Below the pieces are notes generated by a model. The model saw nothing but the letters and a program-made list of their open reading frames with translations, did no database searches and was not told where the DNA came from. 64,000 nt of DNA from an uncultured Thiotrichaceae bacterium (GTDB lineage: Bacteria; Pseudomonadota; Gammaproteobacteria; Thiotrichales; Thiotrichaceae), in contig CALAMO010000020.1 in NCBI GenBank assembly GCA_937925855.1, positions 1 through 64,000 on the forward strand. The letters are read 5' to 3'. The position numbers were made by a program, and so were the translations under genes. The first letter of the stretch is position 1. Every line of letters begins with the position of its first letter. This document shows positions 50,819-63,198 of this stretch, piece after piece.

Positions 50819-50918
50819 AATGGCTACCTAAGGTTCTTCCCAGGAATTAAAAAATATAATAAATAAATTGAAATATCATCTGTTTTTGCTTTAAGGTGAT
50901 TAAAATAGTTATAACACT

Positions 50919-50940
50919 AAGTCAATTGAAGAAAGTCAAT
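50919..50940. promoter_or_regulatory. direct repeats at the gntR start, candidate operator
   Basis: AAGTCAAT occurs at 50919-50926 and 50933-50940, spaced 14 bases apart, the second one reaching into the ATG of the regulator gene. The 120-base divergent region is AT-rich. Self-control by the GntR protein is plausible. Confidence 0.35.
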
Positions 50941-51601
50941 GAGTCTGTATGAAACCCTGCGCACCGATATTCTGCATGGCCTGTTTGAACCGGGCAGTAA
51001 ACTTAGGATGGAGGCGCTAAAAACGCGCTACAACAGTGGTGTTAATGTGCTGCGTGAAAGCTTGGCACGTTTATCTATTGAGGGGCTGGTGGAGTCGGAG
51101 GATCAGAAGGGGTTTCGTGTTTCCAGCGTCTCGACAGAACGCCTGCGGCAGCTCACCCAGCTGCGTATTTTGCTGGAATGTGAGGGGGTTCGCCTATCGT
51201 TTCTGCACGGTGGGGTTGAATGGGAGAGTAACCTGGTCGCGGCGCACCACAAGCTAAATTACATGGAAGGAAAAATGCGTGCGGATCAGGACACTTATTT
51301 TCATGCCTGGCACCAGTGTGATTATGAGTTTCACGCAGCGCTGATTGCCGCGTGTGGCTCCGATTTGCATAAACACTATCACAAGCAGATGTATGACCAG
51401 TTTCGCCAGTATGTGTTAACTGAACTGCGCGAACAGGGGTTTCGTGGCGTAGACATTGTGGATGAGCATGAACACATTCTGGCAGCAGTATTGGCGCGTG
51501 ATGCTGATGGCTGCGCAACAGCTCTGCGTGCGCATCTGGAAGGATTCTATGAGCGGGCACTGACATTCCGGCGTGAAGACAGTCTGAGCTCAGGGGGGTA
51601 A
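50939..51601 (+). CDS. GntR-family regulator, FCD (FadR) subgroup
   Basis: This 220-residue repressor has a winged helix at residues 1-65 (LRTDILHGLFEPGSKLRMEA, then VLRESLARLSIEGLV) and an all-helical FCD ligand domain with metal-binding-type residues in HQCDYEFHAALIAAC and DEHEHILAAVLARD. An in-frame TGA at 50927 fixes the ATG at 50939. It lies two bases before the quiC-type gene and is divergent from the dehydrogenase operon, so it probably controls both according to a pathway acid. Confidence 0.9.
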   Translation: MSLYETLRTDILHGLFEPGSKLRMEALKTRYNSGVNVLRESLARLSIEGLVESEDQKGFRVSSVSTERLRQLTQLRILLECEGVRLSFLHGGVEWESNLVAAHHKLNYMEGKMRADQDTYFHAWHQCDYEFHAALIAACGSDLHKHYHKQMYDQFRQYVLTELREQGFRGVDIVDEHEHILAAVLARDADGCATALRAHLEGFYERALTFRREDSLSSGG

Positions 51602-51603
51602 TT

Positions 51604-53460
51604 ATGCGTTATTCCATTGCAACGGTTTGTTTATCCGGCACGCTACGCCAGAAAATTGAGGCGATTGCTGCCGCTGGTTTTCAGGCGATTGAAATCTTTG
51701 AAAACGATTTAATCACTCATAATGGCCCGGCGAGTGAAATCCGTCGCATGACCGAAGATTACGGTCTGGAAATCGTAACCTTCCAGCCGTTTCGTGATTT
51801 TGAAGGGCTGCCGGAGCCTTACCGACAGCGTGCTTTTGACCGGGCGGAGCGTAAATTTGATCTGATGGCAACGTTGGGTACCGATTTGCTCATGGTGTGT
51901 AGCAGCTGTCACCCGCAGGCCTTAGGCGGTATCCGACGTGCCGCTGATGACTTTTATGAACTGGGCGAGCGCGCTGCTCAGCGCAATATGCGCATTGCGT
52001 TTGAAGCATTAGCCTGGGGCAGGCATGTGTACGATTACCGCGATTCTTGGGAAATTGTGCGCCAGGCGGATCATGCGCGGGTTGGCTTATGTTTGGACAC
52101 CTTCCACATCTTCTCTCGCGGCACCGAATTGCAAAGCATGCTAAATATTCCGGGGGATCGGATTTTCCTGGTACAGGTCGCTGATGCCCCTTTTCTGTCG
52201 ATGGATCATCTGAGCTGGAGCCGTCATTATCGCTGCTTTCCAGGGCAGGGAGAGTTGCCCTTAGAACAGTTCATGACAGCGCTGTCTGCTACGGGCTATG
52301 ACGGGCCTTTTTCCTTAGAGGTCTTTAATGACCAGTTTCGCGCCGGATCGCCGGAAAAAACCGCCATAGACGGCTATCGCTCGCTGGTTTTCGTTAATGA
52401 TGCTAGTGAACAACGGGATCAGCAGGTCGCTGAACCTCTGTCTGCGATTTGTGCCCCCAGTGAAATTCAGTTTATTGAGTTTGCACTAAATACAACAGAA
52501 AAACAGAATTTAGCCCAGCTACTCAGCCAGTTGGGTTTTGTGCATGTTGCGAGTCATCGTAAAAAAGCGGTTGAGCTGTGGCGACAGGGGCGCATCAATC
52601 TGCTGATGAACTTAGAGCCAGAAAGTTTTGCACAGCGTTTTCATGCGCAACACGGTGTTTCTGTCTGTGCTTTTGGGTTGGGTTTTGCGCATGTTGATAG
52701 TCTGCTAAAGCGGGCGGCGGCACTTAACTTCACCCCAACTTATGGTAACCCTGAGGCGGACACGCACGGGATTGCGGCGATTGCTGGCCCCGGCGGGGCT
52801 TTATTGTATCTGGTAGATGGGGCTGAACAACCCGCACATTGGGAGCGTGAGTTTGTTTGGCATGAACATACGCCAGCGGCTTGGCTGAGCCGGGTCGATC
52901 ATGTGGCGATGAGTATGAGCTATGAAGAAATGTTGCACTCTGCTTTACTGTATCGCGCAATGTTTGGCATGCAGGCAACGCCGAGTGTTGATGTATCTGA
53001 TCCCGGTGGTTTGGTGAAAAGTCAGGTAATGCAGACCACCGATAGGGCAGTGTCTTTTGCTTTGAATAGCTCACAAGCACAAGCGACTGTTTCCAAGCAA
53101 ATTCTGGAGCGCTATACCGGTACTGGGGTTAACCACATTGCCCTGCAAGCAACGGATATTTTTGCTGTGGCTGAGCAGTTGCAACAAGTGGGCACCGAGC
53201 TAATGGTAGTGCCTGAAAATTACTACGACGACTTAGTAGCGCGCTTTGGCTTAAGTGATAAGCAGCGGGCTCAGCTGGAAAAATACAGTATCTTGTACGA
53301 TGAGGATGAACAAGGTGTCTACTACCAGCTGTTTACCCGTTTATTCGCAGGACGGTTTTGTTTTGAACTTGTTCAACGTCAGGGGTACCAGGGATTTGGC
53401 ACACCTAATGCTCAGCTGCGGGCAACGATGCAGGCTCACGAGTTGCGTGTTGCTTGTTAA
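51604..53460 (+). CDS. quiC: QuiC-type 3-dehydroshikimate dehydratase fused to an HPPD-like domain
   Basis: This 618-residue two-domain protein has an N-terminal AP-endonuclease-2-type TIM barrel (residues 1-275: IEIFENDLITHNGPASEIRR, NMRIAFEALAWGRHVYDY, VGLCLDTFHIFSRG and GPFSLEVFNDQFR with metal-binding Glu/Asp/His). The C-terminal region is made of vicinal-oxygen-chelate modules like 4-hydroxyphenylpyruvate dioxygenase (VDHVAMSMSYEEMLHS, GVNHIALQATDI and FCFELVQRQGYQGFG). This layout is known from QuiC of pseudomonads, which converts 3-dehydroshikimate to protocatechuate. No protocatechuate dioxygenase is in the window, so other cyclitol or sugar acids remain possible substrates. Confidence 0.85.
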   Translation: MRYSIATVCLSGTLRQKIEAIAAAGFQAIEIFENDLITHNGPASEIRRMTEDYGLEIVTFQPFRDFEGLPEPYRQRAFDRAERKFDLMATLGTDLLMVCSSCHPQALGGIRRAADDFYELGERAAQRNMRIAFEALAWGRHVYDYRDSWEIVRQADHARVGLCLDTFHIFSRGTELQSMLNIPGDRIFLVQVADAPFLSMDHLSWSRHYRCFPGQGELPLEQFMTALSATGYDGPFSLEVFNDQFRAGSPEKTAIDGYRSLVFVNDASEQRDQQVAEPLSAICAPSEIQFIEFALNTTEKQNLAQLLSQLGFVHVASHRKKAVELWRQGRINLLMNLEPESFAQRFHAQHGVSVCAFGLGFAHVDSLLKRAAALNFTPTYGNPEADTHGIAAIAGPGGALLYLVDGAEQPAHWEREFVWHEHTPAAWLSRVDHVAMSMSYEEMLHSALLYRAMFGMQATPSVDVSDPGGLVKSQVMQTTDRAVSFALNSSQAQATVSKQILERYTGTGVNHIALQATDIFAVAEQLQQVGTELMVVPENYYDDLVARFGLSDKQRAQLEKYSILYDEDEQGVYYQLFTRLFAGRFCFELVQRQGYQGFGTPNAQLRATMQAHELRVAC

Positions 53461-53542
53461 CATTCGCTTGCAGACCTACCTTGCTGCTTTTCTTGGTTCT
53501 CGTCTATACTGGCCTATCCTTATCTATCACAAAGTTTGTGTG

Positions 53543-53599
53543 ATGAAAAATATATTTGTTGATACCAATTTTCTGGTGTATGCCAGCACACAACTTTGA
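53543..53599 (+). pseudogene. N-terminal fragment of a PIN-domain toxin
   Basis: An 18-codon frame encodes MKNIFVDTNFLVYASTQL, the first strand and catalytic Asp of a VapC-type PIN domain, then stops at TGA 53597-53599. No further PIN sequence follows. It is a decayed toxin gene end between quiC and rlmA. Confidence 0.55.
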
Positions 53600-53632
53600 G
53601 TATTTTATGGGCTGGCTGTTTTCACACACAAT

Positions 53633-54472
53633 ATGACTAAACTCCAATGGCGCTGCCCAGTCTGCTCCAAGGCGCTCATCCCGTACGGGCGCAGTTTCTC
53701 CTGCGCGAATCGCCACACCTTCGACAAAGCCAAAGAAGGCTACGTCAACTTATTGCTGGCGCATAAGAAAAAGTCTGCTGATCCCGGCGACAGTAAGGCA
53801 ATGTTACTCAGCCGCCGTACGTTTCTGGAGCGCGGTTTCTATGAACCGCTGGTGCAGGCATTAGCGAAACGCATACAGACGGCTTTCCCACAGCCTGATA
53901 CCCCGCTGAGCATTCTTGACGCGGGCTGTGGTGAAGGTTACTACGCCGGGAAATTGAAGGAAATATTGGGTGCGCAGGCGCAGCTGATCGGCGTGGATAT
54001 TTCCAAAGCGGCGATGCAATTAGCCGGGAAGCGTTACCCCGAAATGCAGGCAGCCGTTGCGTCCAGCTACGCCATTCCGTTACCGGATGACTCAGTGGAT
54101 GTGGTGATTCGTGTCTTTGCGCCCGCCCTGGATGATGAAATCGCCCGCGTCCTAAAGCCGGGTGGTTTGTATTTGTGGGTGTATCCGGGGGCGCAGCATT
54201 TATTCGCGCTGCGTGAGTTGATCTACGACACGCCGCAGCCACATGGCGAGCATATGGCGGTAACGGCTGGCCTGGGTTTAGAAGTGCAGAGTATTGATGC
54301 GGTGAGTTATCCGCTGCATCTGCCGGATGCGGAGGCCATCGCGGGCTTGCTGGAAATGACACCGTATTATTGGTCGGCTTCGGCGGAGAAACAGCAGCAT
54401 TGTCGTGCGCTGGCTGAACTGGAATTGGGGGTTGATTTTTGTGTGGTACAGGCGGTTAATCGGCCTTTTTAA
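53633..54472 (+). CDS. rlmA: 23S rRNA (guanine-N1)-methyltransferase RlmA
   Basis: This 279-residue enzyme has an N-terminal zinc ribbon with Cys8, Cys11, Cys24 and His28 (CPVCSKALIPYGRSFSC, then NRHTFDKAKEGYVNLL) and an S-adenosylmethionine-binding fold (LSILDAGCGEGYYAGKL; IGVDISKAAMQLA; VIRVFAPALDDEIARVLKPG). It methylates G745 or G748 of 23S rRNA. The start at 53633 fits the zinc ribbon; no good ribosome-binding site is seen. Confidence 0.92.
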   Translation: MTKLQWRCPVCSKALIPYGRSFSCANRHTFDKAKEGYVNLLLAHKKKSADPGDSKAMLLSRRTFLERGFYEPLVQALAKRIQTAFPQPDTPLSILDAGCGEGYYAGKLKEILGAQAQLIGVDISKAAMQLAGKRYPEMQAAVASSYAIPLPDDSVDVVIRVFAPALDDEIARVLKPGGLYLWVYPGAQHLFALRELIYDTPQPHGEHMAVTAGLGLEVQSIDAVSYPLHLPDAEAIAGLLEMTPYYWSASAEKQQHCRALAELELGVDFCVVQAVNRPF

Positions 54473-54475
54473 ACA

Positions 54476-54517
54476 CCCTCACCCCAACCCCTCTCCCTCA
54501 TAGGGAGAGGGGCTAAA
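54476..54517. repeat. palindromic repeat between convergent rlmA and fadH
   Basis: CCCCTCTCCCT (54488-54498) pairs perfectly with AGGGAGAGGGG (54502-54512) around CAT, preceded by CCCTCACCCCAA as in the copy at 13780. The perfect 11-bp hairpin can end transcription from both sides. Confidence 0.8.
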
Positions 54518-54520
54518 AAC

Positions 54521-56974
<2,454 letters not shown>

Positions 56975-57379
56975 ATGACTGTTTACGACATTAAATATTG
57001 GTGGTTTAACCATTTCTATGCTGATATTCGAGGTAGAGGTGCTAGCCTGCGTAGGCGCACTTATCTGCGAAAAAGTACGTTTGAATTTGAAGGTGAACGA
57101 CCGCAAAAGCAAGCTGACCGTTTGGGAAGAAAAAATTCTTTGCCGAGGCTTGATAAGGTAACATCTGTGGAAAATTATAATAATGCAGATGTGATGAAAT
57201 CATTAATAATAAAAATCAAAAATAAAATTAAGAGTGGTACGCTCTTTTCCGAGTGGAACTTTGGCTTTTTCTCTGCGCACGCCACTAAGTTGGGCAACCA
57301 GGACAATAACGTTGATGAGGTTTTTAATGCCATAGGCTTGGATATAAAAAATGCTATAAATAAAGCAAACAAAAAATAA
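56975..57379 (+). CDS. AT-rich orphan protein, basic
   Basis: This 134-residue protein is basic (many Lys, Arg, Asn) and has no recognised domain. It starts MTVYDIKYWWFNHFYADIRG and ends with a Lys-rich tail. Base composition is much more AT-rich than in neighbouring fadH and katG, so it is probably acquired. The next gene follows 19 bases later. Confidence 0.6.
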   Translation: MTVYDIKYWWFNHFYADIRGRGASLRRRTYLRKSTFEFEGERPQKQADRLGRKNSLPRLDKVTSVENYNNADVMKSLIIKIKNKIKSGTLFSEWNFGFFSAHATKLGNQDNNVDEVFNAIGLDIKNAINKANKK

Positions 57380-57398
57380 ATTTATCTAAAAGGTTTTT

Positions 57399-57752
57399 TT
57401 GATGTCAATAAACAATGATTCAGGGAGCAGCAACTCGCTAAAACTACCCATAAAAGAGTTAGCTGAGTTATCACCTGAAGCACTAGAAAGGGTTATGGCA
57501 TTTGCTCAGAAAGAAGCCGATTTGAGACATGAGCGCTTATCTAAGGAATTTAACCTCAAGGTATGGGGCCTGATATTTTCTTTTATCATCACCAGCATTG
57601 CTCTGATGTTGGGTACCTTCATGATTATGCATAATTACGAAAAAGCTGGGATGGTGGCTATCGTTTTTGGGGGAGGTCTAACAATAGCAGGCAACCTCAT
57701 TAAGAAAGCCACCAAAATGGTCAGTGAAAACTTCTTGAGAACTGGCAGCTAA
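57399..57752 (+). CDS. DUF2335-like small membrane protein
   Basis: This 117-residue protein has an N-terminal helix (LSPEALERVMAFAQKEADLRHER) followed by two transmembrane segments (about residues 52-72 and 78-97: WGLIFSFIITSIALMLGTFM and AGMVAIVFGGGLTIAGNLI). The plan is that of DUF2335 proteins of unknown role. It likely forms a two-gene unit with the preceding orphan, and both could belong to an accessory defence or phage-like module, though nothing proves this. Confidence 0.65.
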   Translation: MMSINNDSGSSNSLKLPIKELAELSPEALERVMAFAQKEADLRHERLSKEFNLKVWGLIFSFIITSIALMLGTFMIMHNYEKAGMVAIVFGGGLTIAGNLIKKATKMVSENFLRTGS

Positions 57753-57893
57753 CCGCGTGGCTCATACTGCCCTATAAATCGCCATGAAAATTCATGGGTC
57801 TTTGGGAGCCTTACTCAATGTTCACCGAATTGCTGCTTGCAAAGGAGGCCATCGCATGACGGCCCCCTGGTTTGAGAAGTAAATCTATCTTTT

Positions 57894-60104
<2,211 letters not shown>

Positions 60105-60173
60105 TTAAGTCAAAGTGAACGGTTTGTGCGTTAAGTATGTGGGTTATAGATTTTTAAATAAATTTGAATATTT

Positions 60174-60191
60174 AATAGATAACGATCTATT
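60174..60191. promoter_or_regulatory. palindrome upstream of katG
   Basis: AATAGAT (60174-60180) and ATCTATT (60185-60191) are inverted around four bases, about 85-100 bases before the katG start. It contains ATAG and CTAT eight bases apart, one more than the OxyR half-site spacing, so OxyR or another redox regulator is only a guess. Confidence 0.35.
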
Positions 60192-60258
60192 TTTTATTAT
60201 GTTTAATGAGCGTGATCTAGCCTGAGGTGTGAGTTGTTACGCATTTAGAAGAGCGGCT

Positions 60259-60900
60259 TTAAAAACGGTAAGCCGAGGCCGTCATGGTCTTTGAGATGGC
60301 AGGCATCAGCAGCTTGCGCACTGGCCAAGGCAGGGCTTTACCGCCAGCCTGTGCGGCCATTTGACCATGGTGGATTTCATCTGCTTTCATTTGTTCTAGC
60401 ACGACTTTGCTGGATAGATCATTCGCGGGTAGGGCGGTTAGGTGTTTATCGAGGTGGCGTTCCACCTGTTCTTCCGTTTCTTTGACAAAGCCCAAGCTCC
60501 AGCGATCACCGACCAGGCCCGCTGCTGCGCCGAGTGAAAATGATCCCCAATACCATAGGGGATTCAGCAGACTTTTGTGGGTATCCAATTCGCGCAGACG
60601 CCGCTCACACCATTCGAGATGGTCATTCTCTTCCTGAGCAGCACGTTCCATTTGTGTCCGTACATCGGGCAACTTGGCCGTTAAAGCCTGACCGCGGTAC
60701 AGGCCCTGTGCGGAGACTTCACCGGCATGATTTACCCGCATCAGGCGGCCTGAAAGCGCCCGCTCGGCATCAGATAGCGTTGGGTTTTGTACATCCTGTG
60801 CCGGATAGGTGCGTTCTGTCGTGGCCGGTGTGGCGAACGTAGTGCGGAGTGAGTGATCAATCTCGGACAGTAATTTGTCGATAGGGCTCAGTGTGCGCAT
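60259..60900 (-). CDS. coq7: demethoxyubiquinone hydroxylase Coq7
   Basis: This 213-residue diiron protein performs the late ring hydroxylation of ubiquinone synthesis. Diiron ligands lie in NHAGEVSAQGLYRG, EENDHLEWCERR, EEQVERHLDKHL and ADEIHHGQMA. A hydrophobic patch (LWYWGSFSLGAAAGLVG) fits membrane attachment. The N-terminal 50 residues carry no ligands. It shows that the organism makes ubiquinone in aerobic growth. Confidence 0.95.
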   Translation of the reverse strand: MRTLSPIDKLLSEIDHSLRTTFATPATTERTYPAQDVQNPTLSDAERALSGRLMRVNHAGEVSAQGLYRGQALTAKLPDVRTQMERAAQEENDHLEWCERRLRELDTHKSLLNPLWYWGSFSLGAAAGLVGDRWSLGFVKETEEQVERHLDKHLTALPANDLSSKVVLEQMKADEIHHGQMAAQAGGKALPWPVRKLLMPAISKTMTASAYRF

Positions 60901-60991
60901 GACTTAACCGTTCCTTGTTCCCCTTGCGTGTGGGGAGAGTATTGTACTGCTGCTCGCTGTGAGAGGGGGGACTGAACTAATGTTTGCTATT

Positions 60992-61018
60992 AGCGTAGAA
61001 GTCAAAGATTTCTACGCT
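60992..61018. terminator. hairpin between dsbA and coq7
   Basis: AGCGTAGAA (60992-61000) and TTCTACGCT (61010-61018) form nine perfect pairs around a nine-base loop. It lies 27 bases after the dsbA stop but lacks a U-tract in that direction. Confidence 0.45.
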
Positions 61019-61044
61019 TGCGAGGTGTTCGCTCTTGAGCGTTG

Positions 61045-61680
61045 TTATTTGGTTGCCAGCTTGCTGAGGAAGTTAATCACTTCGATTAAATTTTCACCCG
61101 ACAGCATGCTGGGACTGGTTAAGTACTTGCCACCGACAATAATGGTCGGTACAGAGTCAAGCCCTGATTTGGCGGTGGTTTCGCGGGCAAAGTCCAGTTT
61201 CTGCTGTAGCTCTTCTGACTTCATCGCCGCATCAACCTCACTTTTTTCGTAGCCCAGACTTTTGAAAAAACGCCGTAGCTGATCGTCATTATCAATACGG
61301 CGGCGCTGCTTGTGCATGGCAACAAACACCTTCTCGTGTACGTTGTCTTTACCTTCTGGATCAAGCATCTGGCCAACAAAATGCAGTTTGGCATGGAAAT
61401 TCCACCTTGGGCTCAGCATGGCGGGTACTAGATTAAAGGTAACATTTTCAGGCTTTTGCTTGAGGTACTGTGCAATAGTGGGTTCAAGATTGTAACAGTG
61501 TGGACAACCGTACCAAAATATTTCAGTGACATCGACTTTGCCTTCTTCGGCCTGTGTTGCAATGGGTGGGCTGATGATTCCGTAATGAAGACCCTCAGTA
61601 AAAGACCGGGCCTGCGCTGTGCTTGATAACAGCAAAGCCACCGCTAAAACAGGCAACAGGTAGCTAAAAAATTGTTTCAT
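61045..61680 (-). CDS. dsbA: thiol:disulfide interchange protein DsbA
   Basis: This 211-residue periplasmic oxidase has a Sec signal (cleavage near AQARS), the active-site CPHC in FWYGCPHCYNLEP and the cis-Pro loop DSVPTIIVGGKY. It introduces disulfide bonds in exported proteins. The ATG at 61680 begins the signal; a longer frame from 61734 is not needed. It follows the cytochrome c maturation genes on the same strand, for which thiol redox control in the periplasm is needed. Confidence 0.93.
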   Translation of the reverse strand: MKQFFSYLLPVLAVALLLSSTAQARSFTEGLHYGIISPPIATQAEEGKVDVTEIFWYGCPHCYNLEPTIAQYLKQKPENVTFNLVPAMLSPRWNFHAKLHFVGQMLDPEGKDNVHEKVFVAMHKQRRRIDNDDQLRRFFKSLGYEKSEVDAAMKSEELQQKLDFARETTAKSGLDSVPTIIVGGKYLTSPSMLSGENLIEVINFLSKLATK

Positions 61681-61839
61681 TGAGTTACTGTAGAAGTCGC
61701 AGCCTTTAGTGCCTGCGGGGTGAAATTTTTTCATGCTCGTTACTCCTTGATTGTCATTATTAAGAGACGACAGAAAGTGCTGGATGATAGGACACCTTCA
61801 GCCGTCGGCACTCATTTCCCTCAGACCGGCATGCAAGGG

Positions 61840-63195
61840 TCAAAGTTCACCATAAGAATGTAAGCCGGATAAAAACATATTAACGCCCAAAAAGGCAAAT
61901 AGAGTGATGAATAAACCAGCAATTGCCCACCAGGCCATCTGCGTGCCTTGCCAGCCTTTGGAAAAACGGAAATGCAGCCAGGCCGCATAATTTAACCAGA
62001 CAATGAGCGCCCAAGTTTCTTTGGGATCCCACGACCAGTAGCCGCCCCAGGCTTCTGCCGCCCACATTGCGCCAAGAATCGTTGCGATAGTGAAGAAAGC
62101 AAAACCCAGTGCTATAGACTTATAGCTAATATCATCCAGCATTTCCAGCGTGGGGAAGCCGCGCTGTGCTCTTTCAGTTAAACACAGCCAGCCCAAGAGG
62201 CTTAGCGCTGCGGTGGCAATCAGGCTGGTTTGTGCCGCGCTGAATAAAGCCGCAGTGTCCCAGACAAAGCCAGTGTCTTTACTGTAGATGGTGGTGAGGA
62301 ATAACCAGATAAAGCTCACCAGAAAAATAAGCGCCGGTACCAGGACAGCCAATAGGCGTGACGGATGCTGGTAATGATGCCTAAGCAAGTAGGCCACGCT
62401 GACCATCGCTGAGAGCGCAAAAGCACCGTAGCCGACAAAATTAGCCGGGACGTGAATCTTCATCCAATAGCTTTTCAAGGCGGGCACCAGCGGCTGAATT
62501 TCATGAGCGCCCCGATCAAAGCTATACCACAGCAGAAACGCAACGGCGGCGCTGATCACCAGCAATACGAAGCCACCCATTGCCCGGCTGCGGTACTTAG
62601 CTTCGTAGTACATGTACAGCATGCCCGTAATCAAACAGAACAGGATAAATACTTCGTACAGATTACTGACCGGGATATGACCAAATTCGGGGTCAACCAG
62701 ATAAGATTCATACCAGCGCACCATCAGGCCAACAAAGCCCATGGTGATTGCGACCCAGGTCATGGCCGAGGCGGTTTTTCCAATGAAGGCGTTCGTCGTC
62801 AGCAGCGCCGCGAAATAAAAGACTGTCGCCAGCACAAACAAGGCGCTCATCCACATCACGGCGGACTGGCTTGAGAATAGATATTTCAGGCCAAAGACCT
62901 GATCTGCATTGGCATAATCACTGCCATACAGCCAGATACCCAGCAAACTCAGCAGCGTGACCGCAATGCTCAGCGGTTGAAACGCGCGCCAGTACCAACC
63001 CAGTGCAATCATGGCGGGAGCAGTGAGTACCAGAATGCCCTGTTCATATACGTCCATATAAGCGGCGTAGCGCACGAACACAAAAGCCGCTCCTGCAATG
63101 ACGAGTGCGGCCCATAGCCAGTCATTTAGGCGGAGGCGCTGCGTTAAGCTTGGACGACTAATGATTTCTTGCATGGCGTCTTGTGGAACAGACAT
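61840..63195 (-). CDS. ccsA: System II cytochrome c synthase subunit, ResC/CcsA type
   Basis: This 451-residue membrane protein carries the tryptophan-rich haem-handling motif AEAWGGYWSWDPKETWAL near its C terminus, together with about ten or more helices. His residues in KIHVPANFVGYG and at the C-terminal region fit the haem-ligand positions of CcsA. Some databases name this family CcsB. With ResB it moves haem to the outside and joins it to apocytochromes c. It starts three bases after the resB stop. Confidence 0.92.
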   Translation of the reverse strand: MSVPQDAMQEIISRPSLTQRLRLNDWLWAALVIAGAAFVFVRYAAYMDVYEQGILVLTAPAMIALGWYWRAFQPLSIAVTLLSLLGIWLYGSDYANADQVFGLKYLFSSQSAVMWMSALFVLATVFYFAALLTTNAFIGKTASAMTWVAITMGFVGLMVRWYESYLVDPEFGHIPVSNLYEVFILFCLITGMLYMYYEAKYRSRAMGGFVLLVISAAVAFLLWYSFDRGAHEIQPLVPALKSYWMKIHVPANFVGYGAFALSAMVSVAYLLRHHYQHPSRLLAVLVPALIFLVSFIWLFLTTIYSKDTGFVWDTAALFSAAQTSLIATAALSLLGWLCLTERAQRGFPTLEMLDDISYKSIALGFAFFTIATILGAMWAAEAWGGYWSWDPKETWALIVWLNYAAWLHFRFSKGWQGTQMAWWAIAGLFITLFAFLGVNMFLSGLHSYGEL

Positions 63196-63198
63196 GGT

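Noticed and set aside
60174-60191. Firm OxyR site upstream of katG
   Set aside because: Only one ATAG/CTAT pair is present and its spacing is eight rather than seven bases; kept only as a low-confidence palindrome.
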